Below are positions 15,759 through 23,658 of a DNA stretch of 39,238 nt, one piece after another. The notes under the pieces were generated by a model. That model did no database searches, had not been told where the DNA came from, and was given only the letters and a program-made list of their open reading frames with translations. The stretch comes from CAYSZB01 sp964435475 (GTDB lineage: Bacteria; Chloroflexota; Anaerolineae; Anaerolineales; Anaerolineaceae). The position numbers were made by a program, and so were the translations under genes. The DNA lies in NCBI GenBank assembly GCA_964435475.1, contig CAYSZB010000017.1:1-39238 (forward strand), given 5' to 3'. The first letter of the stretch is position 1; every line of letters begins with the position of its first letter.

Positions 15759-16383
15759 CCCCAAATCATCTCGTCAGGATGAGCATTCTTTTGCAGATAA
15801 AAAGCATGTGGCTGGGATCATCCTGGCGGCAGGCGGATCATCACGGCTGGGTGTCTCAAAGCAACTATTGACCTGGCGAGGGAGAACTTTCTTGGAAAAT
15901 GTCGCATTTGCCTCCCGCAACGCTGGGTTATCGCCAGTTATAGTAGTGACCGGAGAAGATTTTAAGCAGGTTCTGTCTTTATCCTATCTTCTTGGGGCTG
16001 AGGTAATTCGTAACCCTGATTGGAGATCCGGCCAGAGCAGTTCGATGAAAGCAGGAATTCAACAATTAGGAAACAGAAGCCAGGGAGCAGTTTTTTTGAT
16101 GGCAGACCAGCCACAGGTGTCCGTTACCTTGATCTGTGCCATAGTTGAATCAGCATTATTTTATGAACATGATGTCATAAGCCCAATAATTGATGGCCAC
16201 CGGACCCCACCCACATACTTCAGTCGGAAGGTATTCCCGCAACTTCTCGAAGTGACTGGTGACCAGGGAGGTCGGGCGCTTTTCTCCCGTTTTTCGCCTC
16301 ATCAACTGGCATGGCTGGATCTTGACATGGCCAGGGACATCGATACACTCGAAGACCTGAATTGGTTGAGATCGATCGAGTGA
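15748..16383 (+). CDS. mocA: MocA-like molybdenum cofactor nucleotidyltransferase
   Basis: A 211-residue MobA/MocA-type NTP transferase. The nucleotide-binding start ILAAGGSSRLG with KQLLTW, the RSGQSSSMKAGI stretch, the MADQPQ metal-binding motif and the TPPTYFSRKVF block with GDQGGRALF match MocA (YgfJ), which adds CMP to the Mo cofactor for hydroxylases of the xanthine dehydrogenase family. The first about 20 residues are not conserved, and an alternative GTG start at 15808 exists, but no better Met is present. It is the last gene of the F420/molybdenum train and is followed by a terminator. Confidence 0.85.
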   Translation: MNNIPKSSRQDEHSFADKKHVAGIILAAGGSSRLGVSKQLLTWRGRTFLENVAFASRNAGLSPVIVVTGEDFKQVLSLSYLLGAEVIRNPDWRSGQSSSMKAGIQQLGNRSQGAVFLMADQPQVSVTLICAIVESALFYEHDVISPIIDGHRTPPTYFSRKVFPQLLEVTGDQGGRALFSRFSPHQLAWLDLDMARDIDTLEDLNWLRSIE

Positions 16384-16397
16384 TTACTTTTTTAATC

Positions 16398-16421
16398 AGG
16401 CAAAACATTGCCTCTTTTCTT
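16398..16421 (+). terminator. Rho-independent terminator after mocA
   Basis: AGGCAA, loop AACA, TTGCCT forms a perfect 6-bp stem followed by CTTTTCTT. It lies 15 bp after the mocA stop and just before the glmS promoter. A second AT-rich hairpin (TGATTA/TAATCA) overlaps the stop codon at 16381-16398. Confidence 0.7.
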
Positions 16422-16425
16422 AGTG

Positions 16426-16431
16426 TATAAT
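16426..16431 (+). promoter_or_regulatory. -10 element for the glmS ribozyme transcript
   Basis: Perfect TATAAT. Transcription would start near 16438, about 20 nt before the ribozyme cleavage site. No clear -35 is seen at 16-18 bp; TTGCCT at 16408 is only 12 bp away. Confidence 0.55.
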
Positions 16432-16456
16432 CAGCATTTGATCATTCAGGAAAAGT

Positions 16457-16614
16457 AGCGCCTGGCTTGGATCAGTAATTTCCAAGTGACGAGGTCGGGG
16501 GTTCCCTCCTGCAAAGTAGGGTTAACCAATAAATGGGAAAATCGAAAGATCGGCGGATGCCCCCCAGATGAGATCTCATCTGATTTCCTGGTATAAAGAA
16601 TACAAGACAGAAAG
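16457..16614 (+). ncRNA. glmS ribozyme: glmS ribozyme (glucosamine-6-phosphate-activated self-cleaving riboswitch)
   Basis: The conserved blocks of the glmS ribozyme appear in order in the glmS leader: the cleavage site AGCGCC with the cut between A16457 and G16458; a P1 hairpin CTTGGA/TCCAAG (16466-16486); TGACGAGG; GGGGG pairing with CCCCC; ATCGAAAGATCGGCGGATGCC; and a P3 hairpin CAGATGA/TCATCTG. A P4-like stem follows to about 16614. Binding of GlcN6P triggers cleavage and mRNA decay, so glmS is repressed when its product is abundant. Between the two G/C-rich arms there is about 34 nt more than in textbook examples, itself foldable as TTCCC/GGGAA. The 3' limit is approximate. Confidence 0.92.
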
Positions 16615-16661
16615 AATTTCTTAGTCTGATTACTTTCTTTTAACAAGAGGTAAGGATAACT

Positions 16662-18503
16662 ATGTGTGGAATTGTTGGATACATTGGTGAAAGAGATGCC
16701 ACCGAAATTGTGCTTAATGGATTAAGGAAGTTGGAATACAGGGGTTATGATTCAGCTGGTGTCGCAGTTTACGAAGACGGTCAGATTTCGATCAGGCGCG
16801 AAGCAGGCAAACTAAGTCACCTGGCTGATCTGATCAAGGATAATCCACTGCATGGTCTGGTTGGCATTGGTCATACACGTTGGGCTACCCATGGACAGCC
16901 GAATGCCAGGAATGCGCATCCTCACATAGGTACAACCGGGAAATTTGTCCTTGTCCACAACGGCATTGTTGAAAATTACTTAAAATTGCGTGATGAATTA
17001 ACTGCTGAAGGTGTAATTTTTAATTCGGATACGGACAGTGAAACGATTATTCACCTGATCGAAAAATTCTATTTTTATGAAAAAGACCTTTCACGAGCTG
17101 TTCACATGGCTTTGAAAGAATTAAAAGGTGCACATGGCATCCTTGTCTTTTCTTCCTACGAGCCTGACAAGATAATTGCTGCAAGGATAGGCAATGCTGG
17201 AGGGGTTGTTGTGGGCAAGGGCAAAGGTGAAATGTTCATCGCATCTGACCTGCCTGCCATCCTCGAACATACCCGGGAGATTGCCTTTTTGGGACCAGAC
17301 CAGGTATGTGTGATCAAGAAAGATGAGATACAGCTTGATACGATCGCTGGCGACCCGCTTGACGCCCACTTTGAATATGTTCCCTGGGATCCGATCGCGG
17401 CTGAAAAGGGGCAATACAGGCATTTTATGCAAAAGGAGATCCATGAGCAGGTCAGTGCCTTATCTGACACGCTGGCAGGAAGGATCGACTTCGATGACAA
17501 TTCCATCAATCTGCCGGATCTGAACATATCTGGGTCAGAAGCAAAAAAAATTAAAAAGATATTTATTACTGCATGTGGAACAGCGGCGCATGCGGGCATG
17601 GTGGGGAAAATTCTTATTGAACACATTGCACGGATACCCGTTGAAGTTATGATTGCCTCAGAATTTCGTTATGCTGAGCCGATAATTGAAGAAGGAACTG
17701 TGCTTATTGCCATCAGCCAATCTGGTGAAACAGCTGATACGCTGGCTGCGATGGAAGAGGGCAAAAAGAAGGGTTCCCGTATCTGGTCCATCGTCAATGC
17801 GATAGGAACACAGGCAATGCGCCTGGCTGATGGTTGTGTGCCGATGCAGGTAGGTCCGGAGATCGGGGTTGCTTCGACCAAGGCCTTTACAGCGCCTCTG
17901 CTTGACCTTTATATGATCGCCATTTACCTGGCTGACCTTCGCGGAACACTCTCCAAGGAAAGGAGATCTGAACTGATCAACGACCTGCTCATGGTGCCTT
18001 CTTTGGTAAGTCAATGCCTTGAGCGGGAAGACGAAATAATTGCACTTGCCAAAAGGTTCCGCATGATCCGCAGCGCTCTTTACCTGGGGAGGGGGATCAA
18101 CATGCCGATTGCATATGAAGGGGCTTTGAAACTAAAGGAAATTTCGTATATCCATGCTGAAGGATACCCTGCAGGTGAAATGAAACATGGTCCGATCGCC
18201 CTGCTTGACAAAGATATCCCTGCCCTGGCAATTGCGTTACGCGATCCCTGGTATGACAAAATGGTGAGCCAGATCGAACAAGCTCAGGCCAGAGGGGCGG
18301 ATGTGATCGCTGTTGCTACAGATGGAGATCAGTACATTCCAACTCTCACTGAGTTCATTATGTGGGTTCCCCCATGTCCCTGGCTTCTTAGCCCGGTGAT
18401 CACGATCATCCCGCTCCAACTGCTTGCCTATCACATCGCTGCTGAATTGGGCTTGGATGTCGACCAGCCGCGCAACCTTGCCAAGTCGGTGACGGTTGAG
18501 TAG
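16662..18503 (+). CDS. glmS: Glutamine-fructose-6-phosphate aminotransferase (isomerizing)
   Basis: A 613-residue enzyme making glucosamine-6-phosphate for cell-envelope amino sugars. MCGIVGYIG at the N-terminus exposes the catalytic Cys2 of the glutaminase domain, with GIGHTRWATHG and NSDTDSE motifs. Two SIS sugar-isomerase domains follow (ITACGTAAHAG, ISQSGETADT, STKAFTAPL), and the C-terminus has EISYIHAEGYPAGEMKHGP and ends AKSVTVE. Length and all motifs are complete. The ribosome site GAGGTAAGGA is close to the ATG. Expression is very likely controlled by the ribozyme in its leader. Confidence 0.98.
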   Translation: MCGIVGYIGERDATEIVLNGLRKLEYRGYDSAGVAVYEDGQISIRREAGKLSHLADLIKDNPLHGLVGIGHTRWATHGQPNARNAHPHIGTTGKFVLVHNGIVENYLKLRDELTAEGVIFNSDTDSETIIHLIEKFYFYEKDLSRAVHMALKELKGAHGILVFSSYEPDKIIAARIGNAGGVVVGKGKGEMFIASDLPAILEHTREIAFLGPDQVCVIKKDEIQLDTIAGDPLDAHFEYVPWDPIAAEKGQYRHFMQKEIHEQVSALSDTLAGRIDFDDNSINLPDLNISGSEAKKIKKIFITACGTAAHAGMVGKILIEHIARIPVEVMIASEFRYAEPIIEEGTVLIAISQSGETADTLAAMEEGKKKGSRIWSIVNAIGTQAMRLADGCVPMQVGPEIGVASTKAFTAPLLDLYMIAIYLADLRGTLSKERRSELINDLLMVPSLVSQCLEREDEIIALAKRFRMIRSALYLGRGINMPIAYEGALKLKEISYIHAEGYPAGEMKHGPIALLDKDIPALAIALRDPWYDKMVSQIEQAQARGADVIAVATDGDQYIPTLTEFIMWVPPCPWLLSPVITIIPLQLLAYHIAAELGLDVDQPRNLAKSVTVE

Positions 18504-18585
18504 GTTTATAAATCCATTTTGGGTGCCAATTTGTTTATACGAATTGCTGGTATGATCTGGCAGAATGATAGAATAGATAAAAATA

Positions 18586-18599
18586 CCCCTAATAAGGGG
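18586..18599 (+). repeat. Small hairpin in the leader of the Mrp gene
   Basis: CCCCT, loop AATA, AGGGG: a perfect 5-bp stem 20 bp before the Mrp start codon, next to the ribosome site AAAAGGA. It may tune translation; no T-run follows. In the same 116-bp gap a loose promoter (TTGCTG 18544, 19 bp, TAGAAT 18569) is possible. Confidence 0.35.
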
Positions 18600-18619
18600 C
18601 TTTGAAAAGGATATATTGA

Positions 18620-19666
18620 ATGCAGACTGTCACAGTAGAAAAAGTAAAACAGGCATTAAGTAAAGTCTATGATCCAGAATTACAAAAGGACCTGGTAACC
18701 CTTGGAATGATTGAAGACATCGCAATAAATGCTAGCGAGGTATCATTCTCTCTTGTCCTGACAACCCCGGCCTGTCCTTTACGGAATACCATTGAAAATG
18801 ACGCCCGCAGGGCGATATTAGCCCTTGAGGGTGTGACCTCGGTAAGGATCAATACCACAGCCCGGGTGAGAAGCGACAAGAAGCTCCAGGCAAATGCTGA
18901 TCATTCCATAAAAAATATCATTGCAGTTGGCTCAGGCAAGGGTGGTGTCGGTAAAAGTACTGTCTCCGTCAACCTGGCGATCAGCCTGGCACAAAGTGGA
19001 TCCAAAGTTGGTTTACTGGATGCCGATATTTACGGGCCAAACATTCCTTTGATGATGGGCATCCAGGAATTACCACCGATGCTAGAAGAAAAACATATTA
19101 TCCCTGCCGAAAAGTATGGTGTAAAAGTGATGAGCATTGGTTTCTTGGTCCCAGATGGTCAACCATTGATCTGGCGCGGACCCATGCTGCATTCAGCCAT
19201 CCAGCAATTCCTGACCGAAGTCGATTGGGGTGAGTTGGATTACCTGGTCGTGGACCTTCCACCAGGAACCGGCGATGTGCAATTATCCCTGGTTCAGACC
19301 ATTCCTCCAAGTGGTGGTGTGATTGTCACAACACCGCAGGCTGTTTCATTTGATGATGCCTATCGTGCTGTCAACATGTTCGAAAAATTGGAAGTGCCTG
19401 TATTGGGTGTGGTTGAAAATATGTCTTACCTCAAGATGCCTGATGGGTCTAGCATGCGCCTGTTTGGTGAGGGTGGAGGTCAAAAACTGGCTCAAATCGC
19501 TGGTACACAATTGCTAGGTACTGTTCCGCTGGATCAGGCGGTCAGGGTCGGCGGTGATGAGGGGCAACCGATCGTCCTGTCAGATCCGGAGAGCGAGGCA
19601 GCTCAGGCCTTAATATCTATATCACAAACTCTTGCTGGCATTCTTAGTATGAGAGCCTATAGTTAG
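18620..19666 (+). CDS. mrp: Mrp/ApbC-family P-loop ATPase (iron-sulfur carrier type)
   Basis: A 348-residue protein with an N-terminal MIP18/DUF59 domain (residues 1-85) and a deviant-Walker ParA-like ATPase (VGSGKGGVGKST at 103-114, LLDADIYGPN, VVDLPPGTGD). Family members carry or assemble Fe-S clusters. The CxxC motif that usually follows VENMSY in ApbC is replaced by LKMPDG, so cluster binding at that site is doubtful, as in several other bacterial groups. The Fe-S rich molybdenum enzymes upstream would need such factors, but linkage is only regional. Confidence 0.9.
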   Translation: MQTVTVEKVKQALSKVYDPELQKDLVTLGMIEDIAINASEVSFSLVLTTPACPLRNTIENDARRAILALEGVTSVRINTTARVRSDKKLQANADHSIKNIIAVGSGKGGVGKSTVSVNLAISLAQSGSKVGLLDADIYGPNIPLMMGIQELPPMLEEKHIIPAEKYGVKVMSIGFLVPDGQPLIWRGPMLHSAIQQFLTEVDWGELDYLVVDLPPGTGDVQLSLVQTIPPSGGVIVTTPQAVSFDDAYRAVNMFEKLEVPVLGVVENMSYLKMPDGSSMRLFGEGGGQKLAQIAGTQLLGTVPLDQAVRVGGDEGQPIVLSDPESEAAQALISISQTLAGILSMRAYS

Positions 19667-19674
19667 CTATTTGA

Positions 19675-19690
19675 TATAATCTCATTCATG
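19675..19690 (+). promoter_or_regulatory. -10 element placing transcription start at the RicT start codon
   Basis: Perfect TATAAT at 19675-19680 ends 7 nt before ATG 19688, with no Shine-Dalgarno between. A transcript starting at the usual distance would be leaderless. No convincing -35 was found. Confidence 0.5.
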
Positions 19691-20698
19691 GAAAATAAGC
19701 GTTTAATCATTGGTGTTCAATTTGAACACTTGGGTAAGATCTATCACTATGATTCTTCAGCCTATCCTGAAGTAGCCCTGGGTGATAAGGTGATCGTCAA
19801 TACCTCCCGTGGGTTTCAATTTGCTGATGTGGTAAAGGTCGATATAGCTGTTAATGGAACAAGTAAAGAGGAGATCAAAGCAATAGAAAGACCTGTGACA
19901 CCCAAGGACCTGATGATCAGGCAAATGATGGCCGATAAAGAATCTGCAGCCCTTAAGATCGCCCAGGATCATGTCAGGAATGCCAATTATGGGGCTATCA
20001 AGGTGGTCGCAGCGGAATATTCCTATGATGGCACGCACCTGTCGATAATGATCAACTCAGAGGCGGATCCGAAATTTAATGTAAAACAATTTCACCAGGA
20101 GTTGTCCCGCAAGCTTCCAGATGGTCGCCTTGAGATTCGCCAGGTCGGTCCCCGCGATGTGGCAAAAGTTCTCAGTGGGTTGGGAGCTTGTGGCCTCGAG
20201 GAACGTTGTTGTGCCAGGTTCCTATCTGAATTCAGCTCAATCTCGATCCGCATGGCTAAATCCCAGGATATCTCACTGACTCCTTCAGAAATAACTGGCA
20301 TGTGTGGGAGGTTACGCTGTTGTCTCGACTATGAGTATGAACTTTATGAAGATGCTCGCAAGAACATGCCCAAGATAAAGAAAATGGTCCAAACCCCATT
20401 GGGAGAGGGAAAGGTGATCCAGGTTTTGCCATTATCCCAGCAGGTGGTTGTCTACCTGCCTGAATTGGGACGCAGGCAATTCACGATGCAGGAACTTGAA
20501 AGCGGCAAGATGGCAGAACCTGAGTCTATTCACACACGTCATGTTGAAGAAGAACAATCGTTAAGCCATGATGTAGAATTAGTCAGTACGGAAAAAGCGG
20601 TAACAGTGAAAGAACAGCGAGGGGCGGTGGAAAAAAGGCCGCGCAATTCATCCAGACGTGGGTATCGTGGCAACCGGAGTCGACGCAATAGGAAATGA
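19688..20698 (+). CDS. ricT: RicT/YaaT-like PSP1-domain protein
   Basis: A 336-residue PSP1-domain protein. It has the family cysteine motifs LSGLGACGLEERCCARFL (Cys168, 174, 175) and MCGRLRCCLDYE (Cys206, 211, 212) and the MAKSQDISL segment. In Bacillus the relative RicT (YaaT) joins RicA and RicF in an Fe-S-containing complex affecting RNase Y and development. Here there is an added C-terminal tail of about 50 residues, Arg/Lys rich and ending RGNRSRRNRK, which could bind nucleic acid. The start lacks a ribosome site and follows a -10 box directly. The stop overlaps the next start (ATGA). Confidence 0.88.
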   Translation: MENKRLIIGVQFEHLGKIYHYDSSAYPEVALGDKVIVNTSRGFQFADVVKVDIAVNGTSKEEIKAIERPVTPKDLMIRQMMADKESAALKIAQDHVRNANYGAIKVVAAEYSYDGTHLSIMINSEADPKFNVKQFHQELSRKLPDGRLEIRQVGPRDVAKVLSGLGACGLEERCCARFLSEFSSISIRMAKSQDISLTPSEITGMCGRLRCCLDYEYELYEDARKNMPKIKKMVQTPLGEGKVIQVLPLSQQVVVYLPELGRRQFTMQELESGKMAEPESIHTRHVEEEQSLSHDVELVSTEKAVTVKEQRGAVEKRPRNSSRRGYRGNRSRRNRK

Positions 20699-21420
20699 GC
20701 ATCGAGACATACATTCCCTGGTCTGAAAAAAAAGAGATCCTGGTCATCCTCGCACATCCGGATGACCCGGAATTTTTTTTGGGCGGCACTATCAGCCGTT
20801 GGATCAGTGAGGGACATGCCGTTCACTACGCCATTTTGACCAAAGGTGACAAAGGCAGCAGTGACCCAACGCTGACGCCGGCCCAAATAATTGCCCACCG
20901 CATAGAAGAACAGACCGCGGCGGCTGATTTCCTCGGGGTGGCATCACTGGAATTCCTGGATTACCCTGATGGATACCTGGTGCCAGACCTGGAAACCCGC
21001 AAGCAGGTCGTTTCCCTGATCCGCAAGTACCGCCCGCAAATTCTGGTTACCTGTGACCCATTGAACCTGTTTGAAAACCGCCGATACATCAACCACCCCG
21101 ACCACCGCGCCGCTGGGCAGGTGGTCATCGATGCAGCATTCCCGGCTGCAGGCAACATCTATTTTTACCCTGAACTTGTCCAGGCTGGCCTGTTGCCGCA
21201 CACAGTTGAAGAAATCTGGATGAGCCTGACCGGTCAACCCAATGTCCTGGTGGATGTCACAGGGTTCTTTGAAACCAGGCTGGAGGCTTTAAAAATGCAC
21301 GTTTCCCAGATAGGTGATCCTATAGCCTTTGAAGAGCGGGTACGCTCCTGGCTCGAAAAGGATCCCCAGGGAAACTTTAAGTACGAAGAAAAGTTCCGCA
21401 GGATCAATTTTACGAGGTAG
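20695..21420 (+). CDS. PIG-L/LmbE-family zinc deacetylase
   Basis: A 241-residue protein with the LmbE fold zinc motif AHPDDPEF (residues 20-27) and the second motif NHPDHRAAG (about 127-135). Family members remove N-acetyl groups from GlcNAc-type substrates, as in mycothiol or bacillithiol synthesis or glycolipid processing. It is translationally coupled to ricT and ends 1 bp before the amidohydrolase start, suggesting joint transcription. The substrate is unknown. Confidence 0.88.
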   Translation: MSIETYIPWSEKKEILVILAHPDDPEFFLGGTISRWISEGHAVHYAILTKGDKGSSDPTLTPAQIIAHRIEEQTAAADFLGVASLEFLDYPDGYLVPDLETRKQVVSLIRKYRPQILVTCDPLNLFENRRYINHPDHRAAGQVVIDAAFPAAGNIYFYPELVQAGLLPHTVEEIWMSLTGQPNVLVDVTGFFETRLEALKMHVSQIGDPIAFEERVRSWLEKDPQGNFKYEEKFRRINFTR

Positions 21421-21421
21421 T

Positions 21422-22603
21422 ATGGACATCAAGCATGAAGCTGAACAGTTATCAGGTTACACCCGGGCATTAAGAAGGGATTTTCACCAGCATCCCGAGC
21501 TTGGTTTCAACGAATTTCGCACTGCCGGGGTCATTGCCACGGAACTGAATGGTATGGGATACCATGTCACAACCGGATTGGGTAAGACGGGTGTGGTGGG
21601 CGTTCTGAAGGGACCAGCAGACGGTCCGACAGTCCTGCTGCGCTTTGACATGGATGCGCTGCCGATCCAGGAAGAGAATACGACTGCCTACGCTTCGCTT
21701 AACCCCGGTGTGATGCATGCCTGTGGGCATGATTGTCACGTGTCGGTGGGCTTGACCTGTGCGCGGATGTTTGCCGCGCACCTTTCAGACCTCAAAGGCA
21801 CAGTCAAGCTGGCCTTCCAACCATCCGAAGAGACCGGCAACGGTGCCTTGTCTATGATTAATGATGGTGCCCTGGATGGTCCGTTACCCGACTTTGCCCT
21901 TGGATTGCACGTCTGGAATCTCAAGCCGGTGGGTTGGTTCGGCATCACCGAAGGCCCCATGATGGCAGGTGCCAACCGCATTACCTTCAAGATCACCGGC
22001 AGTGGTGGGCATGGGGCACAGCCCCACCTGACAATTGACCCGATGATCACTGCCACCCAAATTGTCACTGCCCTGCAAACGGTCGTCTCACGCAATATTT
22101 CTCCCCTGGATGGTGCCGTTTTAAGTATCACCCACATGGAAGGCGGCAGCGCTTTTAATGTGATCCCTTCCACTGTTTCTGCAGAAGGCACCATCCGGGC
22201 CTTTACACCAGAAGTCCGGCAAACAATCGTCAACCGTTTTGAGGAGATCGTCAAAGGAATCGCCAGTGCAATGCATTGCAGCGCAGAAACGGCAGTTGAC
22301 CCGGGAACCCACCCGGTGATCAACGACAAAAAGGTTGCCCAAAAGGTGACAGCAAATGCCAGGGAATTATTCCCGGAGGCAATCATTGAGAATAACTACC
22401 AGACCATGGGTGCCGAGGATATGTCTGAGTTCCTGATGCGCATCCCCGGCTGTTTCTTCTTCATCGGCTCGGCAAATCAAGAAAAAGGACTTGCTTCTCC
22501 CCACCATCACCCTTGTTTTGATGTGGATGAGGATTGTCTGCCGCTGGGGGTCGCACTGCTGGTGAAAACAACGATGGATTTGCTGTCATCCGGGCTGGAC
22601 TAA
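21422..22603 (+). CDS. M20-family amidohydrolase (IAA-amino acid hydrolase/hippurate hydrolase type)
   Basis: A 393-residue metallohydrolase of the M20D group. It has RRDFHQHPELGFNE near the N-terminus, RFDMDALPI, the metal motif MHACGHDCH (Cys101, His103), QPSEETGNGA with the catalytic glutamate pair, and a C-terminal PHHHPCFDVDE with the last metal ligand. A lid/dimerisation domain sits in the middle (GGHGAQPH). Such enzymes cleave N-acyl amino acids. I start at ATG 21422 where the family begins; a longer frame back to 21329 lies inside the deacetylase gene. Exact substrate is not determinable. Confidence 0.92.
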   Translation: MDIKHEAEQLSGYTRALRRDFHQHPELGFNEFRTAGVIATELNGMGYHVTTGLGKTGVVGVLKGPADGPTVLLRFDMDALPIQEENTTAYASLNPGVMHACGHDCHVSVGLTCARMFAAHLSDLKGTVKLAFQPSEETGNGALSMINDGALDGPLPDFALGLHVWNLKPVGWFGITEGPMMAGANRITFKITGSGGHGAQPHLTIDPMITATQIVTALQTVVSRNISPLDGAVLSITHMEGGSAFNVIPSTVSAEGTIRAFTPEVRQTIVNRFEEIVKGIASAMHCSAETAVDPGTHPVINDKKVAQKVTANARELFPEAIIENNYQTMGAEDMSEFLMRIPGCFFFIGSANQEKGLASPHHHPCFDVDEDCLPLGVALLVKTTMDLLSSGLD

Positions 22604-22638
22604 GCAGGTTTTCTACGCCTGGTTGGCTCCCTTGGGGC

Positions 22639-23658
22639 TCAGAAGCTTCTGCCGATCAGTTCCCTGGTCACGGCTGAGAGCAATTCTCCATACTCGTTGT
22701 TTCCCCTGCAGATCCTTGGCAATAACGCAGTTGCTTTGCCAGCAAATTCAGCTGCTTTTTCCAGAGAATAATCTTTGGCACCTTCACCTTCCAAAATATC
22801 TTTCAAATATGGCAGGTCATAATCTGCATAATGCTCAGAGTTCCAGCATTCATAAAAGCGGCTACGATTATCCAGTCCCATGGTGATCGGGAGCGAAAGT
22901 TTGCGCATGGCCAGGTCATTCTGGTTTGATTTCCCGGTTATCGCTGGATCGCCCCAAATCCCCAGGATGTCATCCTGGACCTGGAAAGCCATGCCGAGTG
23001 CCATGCCGTATTCACCTGCCGCCATGATCAATTCGGAGTCAGATGGTCCGAGGACTGCCCCGATCTTGCAGCTGGCGGAAAGCAAGTCACCGGTTTTATG
23101 AGCGATCATCTCCACGTAATCAGCCAATTTGACTGCGGTGGATCCTTCAAAAGCAATATCCATATGCTGACCGATTCCAAGTTTGAACACTGTCTGTTCG
23201 ATGATCATCGCAATCTGCAGGATGATCCCGGCTGGAAAGTCATTTTCAAGGCGTGCAAGGCTGAGTTTGGCCAGGCTGTACAGGAGGTCACCGGTGTTGA
23301 TCGCCTGCGCGGTTCCATAGCGCGTCCACAAGGCAGCCCGGTTGTGGCGCATGTCGCTCTGGTCCTGGATATCATCATGGACCAGGGTGAAGTTATGGAT
23401 GAGTTCAATGGCTGTGGCAGCGGGCAAGGCATTGTGAGGTGAACACCCGGTTATCGCGCCAAAAAGCAGCAAGAACAGTGGCCGCAGTCTTTTGCCATGC
23501 CTGGCACCCGCAGCAGAACCTTCCCAACCCATGTGCCAGCGCATCATTTCACCGATCTGTGGCTGTTTCTGCGGGCAGGTCGCATCCGTGAATTGCCTCA
23601 GGTCAGCTTCAATCAATCCCAGGAGGGACTCGCGCAGTTGGTTCAATTCATTGTTCAT
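22639..23658 (-). CDS. Polyprenyl (geranylgeranyl/farnesyl-type) diphosphate synthase
   Basis: A 339-residue trans-prenyltransferase. It shows GKRLRP (55-60), the first aspartate-rich motif DDIQD (95-99) and the second DDILGIWGD motif after FQV. It condenses isopentenyl diphosphate with allylic diphosphates to form C15-C20 or longer chains. Chain length cannot be fixed from sequence; a short IdsA-type product is likely. The start overlaps the stop of the IPP isomerase gene by 4 bp, so the two act in one pathway and are translated together. Confidence 0.92.
   Translation of the reverse strand: MNNELNQLRESLLGLIEADLRQFTDATCPQKQPQIGEMMRWHMGWEGSAAGARHGKRLRPLFLLLFGAITGCSPHNALPAATAIELIHNFTLVHDDIQDQSDMRHNRAALWTRYGTAQAINTGDLLYSLAKLSLARLENDFPAGIILQIAMIIEQTVFKLGIGQHMDIAFEGSTAVKLADYVEMIAHKTGDLLSASCKIGAVLGPSDSELIMAAGEYGMALGMAFQVQDDILGIWGDPAITGKSNQNDLAMRKLSLPITMGLDNRSRFYECWNSEHYADYDLPYLKDILEGEGAKDYSLEKAAEFAGKATALLPRICRGNNEYGELLSAVTRELIGRSF

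Noticed and set aside
21329..21421. Upstream extension of the M20 amidohydrolase
   Set aside because: It overlaps the deacetylase gene, and the family N-terminus begins at ATG 21422.
21736..22386. 216-codon minus-strand frame inside the M20 amidohydrolase gene
   Set aside because: Shadow of a gene with full catalytic motifs.
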